A DNA stretch of 64,000 bases from Epilithonimonas vandammei. GTDB lineage: Bacteria; Bacteroidota; Bacteroidia; Flavobacteriales; Weeksellaceae. Below are positions 9,360 through 18,959 of the stretch, piece by piece. Both the position numbers and the translations under genes were made by a program. The DNA is taken from positions 62,001-126,000 of the forward strand of contig NZ_CP034161.1 in assembly GCF_003860525.1 (NCBI RefSeq), given 5' to 3'. The notes below the pieces were generated by a model. That model searched no databases. It saw only the letters and a program-made list of their open reading frames with translations, and had not been told where the DNA came from. Position 1 is the stretch's first letter. Each line of letters starts with the position of its first letter.

Positions 9360-10241
9360 TTAGAGACGCGTTAGGATTAGATAAACTGACATCACAGTTG
9401 TAAGTAGTGAAACTCCTGTTGTGAGTGTCTGAAGTGGTTCTTTTCCAAATCCATTGATACTTTTACCATTGGTATTGAGATAAATAATATCCCCATTTTG
9501 AAGCCAATAGTAAGGTGAGTTCATCACATCTTCTCTTGTAAGATCAAGTCTTGCCGTTTTAATACCTTCGGGAAACTTCCTGTGTATCATTATATTTTTC
9601 CGATCGACAGTTCGGTTCAGACCTCCATTCATGGCGATTGCCTGCATAATATTAAGCTGCGTCATGTATGCTGTTTTTTCACCGGTAACATTCACAGTTT
9701 CCATATCGCCTAAGATATAATAACGGATTCCGTCCAGATTAAGCCTTACCTCAGATTTTCCTTGGAGAAAATTTTCGTTTACCTTTTCCTGAATTTCTTT
9801 TGTCATGTCCTCCAGCGTTCTACCTTCGGCTTTGATGTATCCAATTCCGAAGATATTGACATCTCCTTTGGAATCTACTTTTAGTCCATTAAAATAAAAT
9901 GTTGCATTGCCACCAGACTGTCCACCAGAACCGCCACTGGACTGTCCGCCAGATGCTCCAACGCTTTGCATTGCACCATTATTAGCACCACTGCTAGATG
10001 CATTTAGAGAAGAGTAAAACTGAGCTGCATCACCCTTTGGAGTGGTTACAACGTTAAGGCTTAGTATATCACCTTTAGTAACTCTATATTCCGGCACATT
10101 ATAAGGAACCAATCCCTCTTCATTGATAGTTAAGCTCTCACTAGGCTGGAGATACTGGATGTCCTTTCTGCTAATGCATGAAGTACAGATACCAATGATG
10201 AAGACCAATAGAAAGATATTAAAAAGATGTTGTTTTGTCAT
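9360..10241 (-). CDS. Wza-like polysaccharide export lipoprotein
   Basis: Outer-membrane export channel subunit working with the Wzc-like kinase. The signal peptide ends in a lipobox (GICTSC), so the mature protein is probably lipidated. It contains the Poly_export domain (EYRVTKGDILSLNVV at about residues 50-65) and an SLBB-like segment (about 165-230). A Gly/Ser/Gln-rich low-complexity stretch interrupts the export domain at about residues 85-115. A C-terminal hydrophobic helix (about 270-290) is typical of the family. The ATG start was preferred over an adjacent upstream TTG. Confidence 0.88.
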   Translation of the reverse strand: MTKQHLFNIFLLVFIIGICTSCISRKDIQYLQPSESLTINEEGLVPYNVPEYRVTKGDILSLNVVTTPKGDAAQFYSSLNASSSGANNGAMQSVGASGGQSSGGSGGQSGGNATFYFNGLKVDSKGDVNIFGIGYIKAEGRTLEDMTKEIQEKVNENFLQGKSEVRLNLDGIRYYILGDMETVNVTGEKTAYMTQLNIMQAIAMNGGLNRTVDRKNIMIHRKFPEGIKTARLDLTREDVMNSPYYWLQNGDIIYLNTNGKSINGFGKEPLQTLTTGVSLLTTVMSVYLILTRL

Positions 10242-10270
10242 CAAATAGTTTTTTGCAAAAATATAATATT

Positions 10271-11374
10271 TTAGTTTTTGAATCTAAGTAAGAAAATAGG
10301 AAGATAAGCTCCTAAAAAACCAATAACCAAAATAATAATCAGTAAATAATTGACATTTAAATGCCTAAGCGAATAAGCTACAGCAATGATAATTAAATAA
10401 TAACCTATGATATACGCTGTAGATCTGCGATGTGTGAGACCTAGATTCAGTAACTTATGGTGTATGTGATTTTTATCTGGAGAGAGTATAGACTTGCCAT
10501 GATAAATTCTGGTAATAATGACCATAAGCGTATCGATAATCGGTAATATAAGAATGGCTACAGCTATAACAGGCGCAGACTGCAGATGATAAAATACCTC
10601 ATCCCTTTTCTGAATGAATATTTCTATAAATGAAATACCTGTGAAGGCAAGAAGAAATCCAAGAATCATAGAACCCGTATCTCCCATAAAAATTTTCGCA
10701 TTTCTTTTATTAGAGAGATTATAGAACAAAAAAGCAAACGATGCTGCAATAATAATTGCACAAAGGATAACCAAAGGATCGTTCGCCGGTCCCAACCGGA
10801 AGAAACTGATCCCAAAAAGTATGCTGGTTGCAATGGTATAACTTCCGGCCAGTCCGTCTATCCCATCTATCAGATTAAAAGCATTGATAAGAATAATGAA
10901 AGTCAGAATACTGAAAGCTATGCTTATATAATAATTAATCTCATAGACTCCAAACAGTCCAAAAATACTCCTGATGCGCACATCCGACCCTACCACCATT
11001 AATATTGACACAAGTGCCTGAGCCAAAAGCTTTTTATATGCCCTTAGAACCATTATATCATCCATTATTCCTACAAAAAATAAAATGATAAATGATGCAA
11101 ATAAAAACTTATAGCGATCAAACAATTCGTAAGCAAAAATAGGAGCGCAAACACCCAGAGAAAAAAATATGGCTATGCCGCCGAGATTTGGAATTTTCCT
11201 CAGGTGGGAGCTTCGTGATCCGGGCTCATCCATCAGATTCTTCCTTCTGGAAATTTTTATAATTGCCGGAATGGAAATAAAAGTAATTAAAAAAGAAAAC
11301 ACAAAGCCTAAAACCAGCTTGAAGTAAAAAAAGGATATTCCTATACTTACCAAAAAAAGTTCGATGTTATTCAT
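10271..11374 (-). CDS. MraY/WecA family undecaprenyl-phosphate sugar-1-phosphate transferase
   Basis: A polytopic membrane enzyme (367 residues, about ten helices) that starts repeat-unit synthesis by moving a sugar-1-phosphate, usually GlcNAc-1-P, from UDP-sugar to undecaprenyl phosphate. Seen directly: the cytosolic motifs GIMDDIMVL, NLIDGIDGLAGS and FMGDTGSMILG, with the catalytic and Mg-binding aspartates, and the HIHHKLLNLG loop near residue 310. It lies inside the capsule operon between the GT2 and Wza-like genes, so it is the likely initiating transferase. The sugar is not certain. Confidence 0.88.
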   Translation of the reverse strand: MNNIELFLVSIGISFFYFKLVLGFVFSFLITFISIPAIIKISRRKNLMDEPGSRSSHLRKIPNLGGIAIFFSLGVCAPIFAYELFDRYKFLFASFIILFFVGIMDDIMVLRAYKKLLAQALVSILMVVGSDVRIRSIFGLFGVYEINYYISIAFSILTFIILINAFNLIDGIDGLAGSYTIATSILFGISFFRLGPANDPLVILCAIIIAASFAFLFYNLSNKRNAKIFMGDTGSMILGFLLAFTGISFIEIFIQKRDEVFYHLQSAPVIAVAILILPIIDTLMVIITRIYHGKSILSPDKNHIHHKLLNLGLTHRRSTAYIIGYYLIIIAVAYSLRHLNVNYLLIIILVIGFLGAYLPIFLLRFKN

Positions 11375-11393
11375 CTTGTGTTCTTAACCTAGT

Positions 11394-12404
11394 TTACTTT
11401 TTGATTGTCAATATTCTGACAATATGCCTCAGCCTGAATATACTGAGGACATAATAAACTTTTTTTCCTAACGGCAAAGATAATAGATAATTCCTTCCAA
11501 ACCGCTTATACTGCAAGATATCTTTCGTATTTATATCATTATCTTTTATAAACTCATCCAATGTATGTGACATCTTGTAAAAATCTGCCTTATTATTTAC
11601 AAATGCCAAATAAGCCAGAAATGTATAAATGCCTTCCAGAATCTGAAATCCTTTCAATGCATCTTTATATCTATGGTAGCGGCTTTCAGTAAATTTCACA
11701 CTCACAGTTTTCACAGCCTCTAGAATATCTAATCCTTTCAGCGTATGCATTTTGCTGATAGATTGTGATCTCTCTAGATATTGATAATGATATGCCGGAG
11801 TAAAGCCGATGACTTTAGAATCCAGAACCAGCTGTGGTATCAGCTCGATATCTTCAAAATGAATTCCTTTTCTGAATCTTCTTTTCTTAAATAATTCACT
11901 TCTGAAAAGCTTATTGCAGGCAAAATAAGAGATATCAGAGAAAACAGAAATATTATTTTCCAGAATGATTTTTTCAGGAAAACCGGGCAACTGCGTTAGC
12001 TTTTGTGTAACATTTCCTCTTTCATCTACCTTCTGAATATTGCATATTGTTATTTCTGCCTGATTTTTCTCGGCAATGTTCAGCATATTATCATACATCG
12101 TTTCTGAAACATAATCATCACTGTCCACAAAACCGATATACTTGCCCTTCGCACGGTCTATACCAAAATTTCGCGCATCACTTAATCCGCCATTTTCTTT
12201 TGTATAGGCATAGATTTTTTGCGGATGTTCCTGCTGGAATTTTTCTATAATTTGTTGAGAATGATCTTTGCTTCCATCATTCACCACGATTATTTCAATG
12301 TCCTGCAAAGTCTGATTAACCAATGACAATAGACATTTCTCCAAATATAACTCGACGTTATAAACGGGAACAATAACAGAAACTTTGGTTCTTGGATGCT
12401 GCAT
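11394..12404 (-). CDS. glycosyltransferase family 2 (GT-A fold)
   Basis: A 336-residue cytoplasmic glycosyltransferase. The N-terminal nucleotide-binding strand VSVIVPVYNVELYLEKCL, VNDGSKDHS, the NGGLSDARN block and the metal-binding DxD in FVDSDDYV are all present in the first 110 residues. It probably adds one residue of the capsule repeat unit on the undecaprenyl-linked intermediate. It starts 3 bp after the arginase-like gene stop. Donor and linkage cannot be predicted. Confidence 0.88.
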   Translation of the reverse strand: MQHPRTKVSVIVPVYNVELYLEKCLLSLVNQTLQDIEIIVVNDGSKDHSQQIIEKFQQEHPQKIYAYTKENGGLSDARNFGIDRAKGKYIGFVDSDDYVSETMYDNMLNIAEKNQAEITICNIQKVDERGNVTQKLTQLPGFPEKIILENNISVFSDISYFACNKLFRSELFKKRRFRKGIHFEDIELIPQLVLDSKVIGFTPAYHYQYLERSQSISKMHTLKGLDILEAVKTVSVKFTESRYHRYKDALKGFQILEGIYTFLAYLAFVNNKADFYKMSHTLDEFIKDNDINTKDILQYKRFGRNYLLSLPLGKKVYYVLSIFRLRHIVRILTIKK

Positions 12405-12407
12405 GAG

Positions 12408-13478
12408 TTAACTTCTGGTGAATCTCGAATTTAAAAAACCTTTTTTGGCTTCATCAAAATCCGAACGTGAGCAAGGGATGCAATTATCAATATTATCATC
12501 CTCACCAAAATACCACAGATTACTGAAAACCTCTCTTTTAAAAGCATACTTCTCGTCATTAATCAGCACATAAAAAGTTTCGTAGGATTTTTCCTTCGGG
12601 TGAGAACGCTGGATGTTGATGCCTTCTATAAGATACCAGATCATCTGAGCCAGCAACTGATGATTGAGCTGTGAGTCAGAATAGATATTATAATTGAAAA
12701 TCCCAACGGATTTCAGTTTTTCACTCAGCCCGATTTCCTTCATATAAGCACAGATTTCTCTTCTGTTCAGGCCATTAACCTGCGGATTCATAGAAAATGG
12801 CTCTCCAAAACTTTCAATAGCATCACAATTAATGGTAACCAAATCTGCTTTCCGGAAATAAGGCTCGGTTTTTTCTGTAGAATTCATCATTTCTGCCAGG
12901 CGGATAATATCAAACTGAACTTCTTTGATAAGCCTCACAGAATCCATTTCATTCAGATGTTTCTGATAGCCCAGGTGATGGTAATTTTTTATAGAAAAAT
13001 TTTTTGAGCCCAGTATCTTGCTGAGGAAATTAGACTCGTGGATTTCCTCATCCTGTTTCAGTGAAACAACATTACTGATCTGCGTGTAATTGATATTATT
13101 CTGATGAAAATTAAGCGCGGAAAAAAGTGAAAAAGCCAGATCATTGCTACCGCCTACGATCACCGGAATTGCATTTTTATAGTGACAAGCAGACAGAACT
13201 TCCTGCAAAATATAATGCGAATCATGAATTGTTCTTCCAGAAACCAAATCGCCAAGATCTATAACGGGAATATCAAAATCCAATTGTGACAATTTGTAAA
13301 ACTCTCTTCTTACACCTGTAAAATCCTGACTTTCGGCATCGCCATCTGCACCTCTGTAATCTGATACAAACAGCAGAACAATACCGTCTTCCTTGATATC
13401 ATTAATAATCTTGTCCCCAATCTGCCATTTTTCGGCCCTGATTTTTTTTGGCGGAATGATAAAGTCTTCAAAGTTCAT
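12408..13478 (-). CDS. arginase/formimidoylglutamase-family protein with degenerate metal site
   Basis: A 356-residue ureohydrolase-fold protein related to Bacteroidota proteins usually annotated formimidoylglutamase. The active-site motifs have decayed. The GGxH motif reads VIVGGSNDLAF (His to Asn), the DAHxD segment appears as ISNVVSL, and the SxDxDxxDP region is INCDAIESFGEPFSMNP, keeping only one of its aspartates. Loss of most Mn ligands argues against normal hydrolase activity. It is embedded in the capsule operon with 2-3 bp spacers on both sides, so it is co-transcribed. A structural or regulatory role is possible but unproven. Confidence 0.75.
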   Translation of the reverse strand: MNFEDFIIPPKKIRAEKWQIGDKIINDIKEDGIVLLFVSDYRGADGDAESQDFTGVRREFYKLSQLDFDIPVIDLGDLVSGRTIHDSHYILQEVLSACHYKNAIPVIVGGSNDLAFSLFSALNFHQNNINYTQISNVVSLKQDEEIHESNFLSKILGSKNFSIKNYHHLGYQKHLNEMDSVRLIKEVQFDIIRLAEMMNSTEKTEPYFRKADLVTINCDAIESFGEPFSMNPQVNGLNRREICAYMKEIGLSEKLKSVGIFNYNIYSDSQLNHQLLAQMIWYLIEGINIQRSHPKEKSYETFYVLINDEKYAFKREVFSNLWYFGEDDNIDNCIPCSRSDFDEAKKGFLNSRFTRS

Positions 13479-13480
13479 AA

Positions 13481-15046
13481 TTAGTATGCTATTTTTATTG
13501 TAACGTCTTTTGGAGTTTGTTTGGAGAAATCTGCCAATTGCTTCCTGAGTTTATCTGCATTTTCTTTTTTCACGGCATAAAAAGAAACTGTAGTTCCTCC
13601 ACAGATATAATTATTATTAATGCTAAGCGTTCCTGCTTTCACAAAATAATCCGGCATTTTTACCCATTCATCGAAAACCAAAGCAATATCAAAATTTCTG
13701 TTTTCTGCTGTTTTGGCAATATAAGTCTGAAGATTTTTATTGTCCACAAACTTGCCGTGATCGTTCTTCCTTAACCTTGCCACCTCAATACTTCCTAATC
13801 CGTACGTATCAAGAAGCTGAATATTGTTATAATAAGTAATAGCTCCGATATCGTTTGCAATAATTCTGGACTCGGGGTAATACTGATGGACAAAATCCGC
13901 AAGCTGAATCTGCTGGTCAAAAATGTTTTTGGAGGCTATTGGCTGGTATTTTATCATCGTTATAAACCGCATATAGAATGTTATTAACAGCAAGCCGATC
14001 ATTAAGTATCTAAAAACAGAATTTCCTGCTTTTTCCCGAAAAACACCATCTGCAAAAGGAGCAATTGCAAATAAAACAAGAACAACCAAATACGCTTCAT
14101 AGCGAATCAGCCATCCAAAATTAGCAAATAAAAGGTGAACCAAAAAACCCGCTATAACTACAAAAGGAACAGCATTTTTAGCTACTCTTACAGATTGATA
14201 GCCCGAATGTTTGAGCGTTTGAAAGTTTCTGAAAATCTGTACTATCAGAATCAGCACCAGTATCAAAACAGAAATTCCGCGGTAAGCGTTGCCTGCTACT
14301 CTTGTTATAAAACCTGCGATTCCGTCGTTCGTGTTACCTTTAAGAATCAGAGAATTCGGGAGGAAAAATGATCCGTGATCTAGCGATATATAGCCATATA
14401 CCAAAACCGGCAAAAGCGCAAATAAACCTAAAACTATACTAATAACATAATCTTTTCTAATAAAAAAAAGATACACGCAGATAAAGAAAATAAAAAAAAG
14501 GCTTTCGTAACGGAATCCTGTTGCAATAATAGAAAACAAAGCCAGATTGGAAAAATGTCTCGGGCTTTTATCCTCCAGATATTTCCGAAAAGCTAACAGA
14601 ACTAAAACCATGGCGAGCGAGTGAAACACATGCTCCATTCCGGTCATTATCATCAGATGCAATGGCATCAGGACAACTAGTGCCACTAAGAAAACAAATC
14701 TTGTAATTACCGAGAACGGTGTCAGATATTTATTGAATACCAAGATGAGCGCAACGCCTGCAATACTGTTTGTAACCAAAGGGATATATTCCCAGTTACC
14801 AAATATTTTGATTAGTAGAGCCAGAAGAAATGTAAAAAGCGGTGATGATGTGGTAGATGAAAATTCATACTGTGTGATTCCCCAAGTTTGAAATTCTGCA
14901 TAATTCCGAGCCATTGAAAGATGGATATAAGCATCATCCAAAGGATAAATATATCGCCCTGCAAAAGCACACACAGTCTGAATATTGTAAAAAACCAACG
15001 CTGCAAGAACAACAATTACGATAAAGAGTTGTGTATATTTTTTCAT
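13481..15046 (-). CDS. GT-C-type polytopic membrane protein, putative glycosyltransferase
   Basis: About 521 residues with around ten transmembrane segments and a soluble C-terminal domain of about 130 residues. The first periplasmic loop contains YPLDDAYIHLSMARN, an acidic pair in the position of the GT-C catalytic loop (as in ArnT/PMT-like enzymes that use polyprenyl-phosphate sugars), followed by QYEFSSTTSSPLFTFLL. The ATG was chosen over a TTG three codons upstream. It lies between the EpsG-like gene and the arginase-like gene. Substrate unknown; it may decorate the capsule repeat. Confidence 0.65.
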   Translation of the reverse strand: MKKYTQLFIVIVVLAALVFYNIQTVCAFAGRYIYPLDDAYIHLSMARNYAEFQTWGITQYEFSSTTSSPLFTFLLALLIKIFGNWEYIPLVTNSIAGVALILVFNKYLTPFSVITRFVFLVALVVLMPLHLMIMTGMEHVFHSLAMVLVLLAFRKYLEDKSPRHFSNLALFSIIATGFRYESLFFIFFICVYLFFIRKDYVISIVLGLFALLPVLVYGYISLDHGSFFLPNSLILKGNTNDGIAGFITRVAGNAYRGISVLILVLILIVQIFRNFQTLKHSGYQSVRVAKNAVPFVVIAGFLVHLLFANFGWLIRYEAYLVVLVLFAIAPFADGVFREKAGNSVFRYLMIGLLLITFYMRFITMIKYQPIASKNIFDQQIQLADFVHQYYPESRIIANDIGAITYYNNIQLLDTYGLGSIEVARLRKNDHGKFVDNKNLQTYIAKTAENRNFDIALVFDEWVKMPDYFVKAGTLSINNNYICGGTTVSFYAVKKENADKLRKQLADFSKQTPKDVTIKIAY

Positions 15047-15059
15047 TATTTTCAAAACA

Positions 15060-16190
15060 TTAATTGCTCCACAAGAAATTCTGGTATTTGTCCGGTGTGA
15101 ATCTACCTGCGTTACCCTGATATTTAGCGAATACGAAATAGTAGAAAATCATAAATGCTACAAAAAAAAGATGGGTCATTTTTTTGGTGTTTTTATTATC
15201 CATTGCAGCAACGATATTCGGAACGACAAGTGGTGCAAATCCCAGATATGAACCAACGAGTCTGGTGGAAAAAACAGGATTACTGCGCATGATGAAATAG
15301 AGGCAGATTCCCGTTACTAGAATATTCCGCATATATTCATAATAGTAAATTTTCTGGCAGGTTGCCTTATCAAAAGTAACCAGCAAAAAGCTGAAAACCA
15401 GCATAAGTCCGTCCATAAAGCTAGAGCCGGAAGATTCATAATTGATATATCCATTATATCCATTAGATACATCCTGAACATTGAGCGTATCTAGAAAACC
15501 AGAAAATGAATTGTAAATCTGAAACGGGGATAAAATAACACAAACCAGAAGCGCATATAATATCCGGCTAGAATTCATTGGTATTATAGCTAGCCAATAC
15601 GCTGGCAGAAAGACAATTGTAGATTTATGAAATCCGAATGCGATATAAACACACAGTAGATACCACCAAATTTTTCTTTCTTTTATAAAACGAAAAGAGA
15701 GGAAACACATTGTCATCCCTAATGCCTGCCTCATATGACCGCTGTCTGCTATGAAATAGCCGGGAATAAAGAATAGAAGAACTGCAAATATTGGATATTG
15801 CGTATTTTTATAGTACACCGAAAACTTTCCGGATATGGTGATGATAGCTGTAATCAGTGTAAATTCTTTGAAAGGGACACCCGTAAGAAAAACCAGCTTA
15901 TTGAGCATCCCATACATCCATTCTACATCTACTTTGGACTCACGAAACAACATTTTATCGAACAATATTCCAAAATCTACCGTTGGGAAATATTGGTTAT
16001 ACATCCCCTGATATACCGGGTAATCTGCACCAACATAATTTCTATAACCCACGATAATAATCATATAGGACGCTATAGCCCAAAAAACATATTTCGAAGT
16101 TTTTGATTCTACACCTCTATTGACTTCCACAAAACTGTAAAAAATCAAAGTAAGTATAAGAATTGTAAAAACGGGATGTAAAAAAGTCAT
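15060..16190 (-). CDS. EpsG family Wzy-like polysaccharide polymerase
   Basis: A 376-residue protein with about ten membrane helices. The N-terminal periplasmic signature VGYRNYVGADYPVYQGMY is the EpsG/Wzy pattern (R-x4-G-x-DY-x2-Y), and the HMRQALGMTMCFLSFRFI helix around residue 150 is also typical. It would join undecaprenyl-linked repeat units at the outer face of the inner membrane. The neighbouring Wzc/Wza pair sets length and exports. The downstream GT-C gene starts 13 bp after its stop. Confidence 0.85.
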   Translation of the reverse strand: MTFLHPVFTILILTLIFYSFVEVNRGVESKTSKYVFWAIASYMIIIVGYRNYVGADYPVYQGMYNQYFPTVDFGILFDKMLFRESKVDVEWMYGMLNKLVFLTGVPFKEFTLITAIITISGKFSVYYKNTQYPIFAVLLFFIPGYFIADSGHMRQALGMTMCFLSFRFIKERKIWWYLLCVYIAFGFHKSTIVFLPAYWLAIIPMNSSRILYALLVCVILSPFQIYNSFSGFLDTLNVQDVSNGYNGYINYESSGSSFMDGLMLVFSFLLVTFDKATCQKIYYYEYMRNILVTGICLYFIMRSNPVFSTRLVGSYLGFAPLVVPNIVAAMDNKNTKKMTHLFFVAFMIFYYFVFAKYQGNAGRFTPDKYQNFLWSN

Positions 16191-16243
16191 TAATTTTTCA
16201 GTTGAGGCATATTCTGAACAACAAAGATAAATGTTATTTTAAA

Positions 16244-17305
16244 CTATCTATTGATTTTATTTCTAGATAATTTTTTTACAAGATATAATCTAACTGGCTC
16301 CTCAATATATCGGTATGCTGAGGATGCCATTATAAAATTAATTGAAAAAGCTATTAAAAATTGTAATATAACAATGTACTCAGTAGTGAGTTTCGAAAAT
16401 AAAAGCCTGTAAACCTGCTCATAAATAATCAAGCTTAGAAACTGGGTAAGATAAAATGCATAGGAAATATTACCAAGATATATTAATTGCCTAGATCCGA
16501 ATAGCTTATTGAAATAGGTGTCATAAGAAAGTGCAAAAATAATTGCCGCAAAACCAAAAATACAAAGCTGCTGGAAATAAAATCTCTGATAAAAAAACAG
16601 ACTTAAAAACAATAAAGCCAGCATAAAAATAAAGGAAGCCATTTTTTTGTTTAATATTACTTTTAATTTTAAAAGCCCCGCGAGTACACCTAATAAGAAC
16701 TCTGGGATAATTCTTGGCAACCCATTCATCGTATATCTATCCATCGTAAATTCCGGTATTTTAATCCATTTCCACATGAATGCTCCCAGAATTACTACGC
16801 AAACAATAAAAAAAACAAGCCTGCTTTTTCTATAGATAAATGCTGCAGGAGCAAAAAGAAACAGATAGGCAAACCACTCTGCCGATATACTCCAAGATGG
16901 AAAATTCCAAGAATAATGGCTTGTTGTCCCCCAAGCATGAATCAGTAAAAAATTATTGATTAGAGTATTGGGATAAACCTTTAAAGCATCTTGGTGAAAA
17001 ACATATTTCCCTACAAAAAGAAGAGGTATAAAAATCAAAGTTAGTATAAAATGCAAAGGATAAATTTTTGCAAAACGTTTTATAATAAAATTATAATAAT
17101 CTTTGATGCTAATTTTATTGACAAAAAATTTACCATAATAAACATACGTCAAAATAAATCCGCTCAAAACAAAAAAAACATCAACACCTAAATATCCAAC
17201 TTCCAATAAATCTACTTTGGGAAGATCTGTATAAACAGGGAAAAAGTGATACAAAAACACCCATAGGGCTGCATAGAATCTCAGCCCTATTAAATTATTC
17301 AGCAT
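16244..17305 (-). CDS. acyltransferase 3 family (OafA/YrhL-like) O-acetylase
   Basis: A 353-residue integral membrane O-acyltransferase with about ten helices. The family landmarks are visible: RFYAALWVFLYHFFP (catalytic-type His in the first helix), GYLGVDVFFVLSGFIL, and the later W-S-I-S-A-E-W segment. The start was set at the ATG of MLNNLIGLRFY, 11 bp after the preceding stop. A longer form would overlap the upstream gene by 67 bp. It probably acetylates a sugar of the capsule repeat. Confidence 0.87.
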   Translation of the reverse strand: MLNNLIGLRFYAALWVFLYHFFPVYTDLPKVDLLEVGYLGVDVFFVLSGFILTYVYYGKFFVNKISIKDYYNFIIKRFAKIYPLHFILTLIFIPLLFVGKYVFHQDALKVYPNTLINNFLLIHAWGTTSHYSWNFPSWSISAEWFAYLFLFAPAAFIYRKSRLVFFIVCVVILGAFMWKWIKIPEFTMDRYTMNGLPRIIPEFLLGVLAGLLKLKVILNKKMASFIFMLALLFLSLFFYQRFYFQQLCIFGFAAIIFALSYDTYFNKLFGSRQLIYLGNISYAFYLTQFLSLIIYEQVYRLLFSKLTTEYIVILQFLIAFSINFIMASSAYRYIEEPVRLYLVKKLSRNKINR

Positions 17306-17316
17306 AGCTTTTGATT

Positions 17317-18666
17317 TTACCAGTAAAAATTGCCAATCATCTGCATCCCGAACGTCTGCAGCAGGCACAGAAAAAACAGACATCTAAATTGTCCGGAATC
17401 TATATTTTTGAGTAACATAAGAAAATACGGCACCATGAAAAGACAGGCCCTTGCAGTTTCACCTGTTCCGTAAGCACCAGTCAATAGCATTGCAGACAAT
17501 GAGGCAACGGCAGAAAAAAACAGAACATTGATATGTTTATCTTCAAAGACTTCCGTCCCTGCTTTTTTAGAGAATAAAACTGCCAAAAAACCGAAGGACA
17601 GAAACAGGAATATTTCGCAGATATCTTCCAGCCTGGTCATCAGATAAACCAATGGCTGATGGAATAACCGGAATCCATCCGGGTTTTCTGAGTGTGATGC
17701 CAGCAAAAAGGTCTCCAGCTGGTTATAACCTGTCGTGGCATAAATCAACACAAATGTCATCACGAAAATGATGGCACTCATAAGGCTAAGCCAAACGAAA
17801 CTCCATTGTCCCTTCAGTAAAAAGTATAAACTGACAAAGCCCAGCAATGCAAACAGAAAAAGACCCGAGAATGTCAAAAGATTAGTTAGGATCAAACCCA
17901 GCGTGATGAGTAAAAAAGAAGCCGCATCTATCTTATGCTGTTGATATATCCGCGCCATTCCTAACAGGAAAATCAACGTTGAGGTAAGGACTAATGCATC
18001 TATAGACACCAATAGATAAATATTAACAGAAGGAACGACCGCAAATAACAGCAGCATCCACTTTCTTCTAGTTTCTTCCAAACCAAGAAAGACTAGGATC
18101 TGATAAAACAATGGAAAGGACAAACATCCTATCGCAAAAAAAGCAATAGCCAAGGTTTCGATATTAAACAGATTCAGAATCCAAAAATGCAAAAGCGTAA
18201 CAAATGGCGGGTGGGTCTTGGTATGCATCTGGAACTGTTGTAGATTCTTAGAAAAATCTCTTAGCCAAACACTGCTATCCGTAATGTTTAGTGCATCGGT
18301 GTAATATTGTCTTCCTTTCAGATAAAACGGTTGCAGAAAAGAAATATCAAAATCACCCTGACTCAGATTTCCTAACAACACCAATACAATAGCCACCAAA
18401 AAAAGAAAAAAAACATTGATTTTCTGTGCATAGAGGAAACCCAAGATTCCCAAAGTCAGAAACAAAAACGCAAACACGAAACCGCTCCATAGAAACTGGT
18501 TGGGATAGATCACAGAAATCGGGAAAAGGATGCCTGTCCCAGTATAACCACCCTGGCTCTGATAGTAAAAATTAGCGCCTGCCAGCAAAATCCAAATGGC
18601 TATCGACACAAAAAACGGCGGCCAAGGAAAGCCTTTTACATCTATCCAAAGTCGATTATGTTCCAT
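17317..18666 (-). CDS. polytopic membrane protein, possible GT-C glycosyltransferase
   Basis: 449 residues, about eleven predicted membrane helices. A conserved-looking periplasmic stretch, QMHTKTHPPFVTLLHFWIL at about residues 155-173, resembles the THPP loop of PMT/GT39-type enzymes. An acidic loop, LSQGDFDISFLQPFY, lies earlier. No DxD cytosolic domain is present. First gene of the capsule operon. It could be a lipid-linked sugar transferase; a firm family could not be assigned by eye. Confidence 0.55.
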   Translation of the reverse strand: MEHNRLWIDVKGFPWPPFFVSIAIWILLAGANFYYQSQGGYTGTGILFPISVIYPNQFLWSGFVFAFLFLTLGILGFLYAQKINVFFLFLVAIVLVLLGNLSQGDFDISFLQPFYLKGRQYYTDALNITDSSVWLRDFSKNLQQFQMHTKTHPPFVTLLHFWILNLFNIETLAIAFFAIGCLSFPLFYQILVFLGLEETRRKWMLLLFAVVPSVNIYLLVSIDALVLTSTLIFLLGMARIYQQHKIDAASFLLITLGLILTNLLTFSGLFLFALLGFVSLYFLLKGQWSFVWLSLMSAIIFVMTFVLIYATTGYNQLETFLLASHSENPDGFRLFHQPLVYLMTRLEDICEIFLFLSFGFLAVLFSKKAGTEVFEDKHINVLFFSAVASLSAMLLTGAYGTGETARACLFMVPYFLMLLKNIDSGQFRCLFFLCLLQTFGMQMIGNFYW

Positions 18667-18695
18667 GCAGAATGTGTTTTTCTTGGTTTAGGCAT

Positions 18696-18703
18696 CAAAA
18701 ATA
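18696..18703 (-). promoter_or_regulatory. possible -7 box upstream of the capsule operon
   Basis: TATTTTTG on the minus strand, 29 nt before the first capsule gene. No convincing -33 TTTG is seen. The 293 bp upstream contain no other supported gene. Confidence 0.3.
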
Positions 18704-18959
18704 TTAATAAAACTTTAGATTGCCCGTTAATTTTTTTGGTTGCAGATGTTTTCGTAAATCAATTTGCAAGAGCCACAAGTTCTACAGACAAAAACTTTTT
18801 TATTAAAACTGCGTTTATCTTTCTATATTTCTGGATAAGCGCAATAGATATAATTTGTATTAACGCAATGCGTATATTTGGGTATTACCTGCAATTTTAC
18901 CAAAAATCACGCAAAAAAAACTGAAAATTAAACAAAACTCATAAATTAGAAAATTAAGA

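Noticed and set aside
18730..18830. Minus-strand C-x2-C-rich peptide (VCRTCGSC...) resembling a zinc ribbon
   Set aside because: A stop lies just upstream, there is no start codon, and it ends after about 25 codons; probably chance.
18658..18924. Plus-strand frame of 88 codons starting inside the first capsule gene
   Set aside because: Overlaps the start of a well-supported minus-strand gene; no promoter, no recognisable domain and composition like AT-rich spacer.
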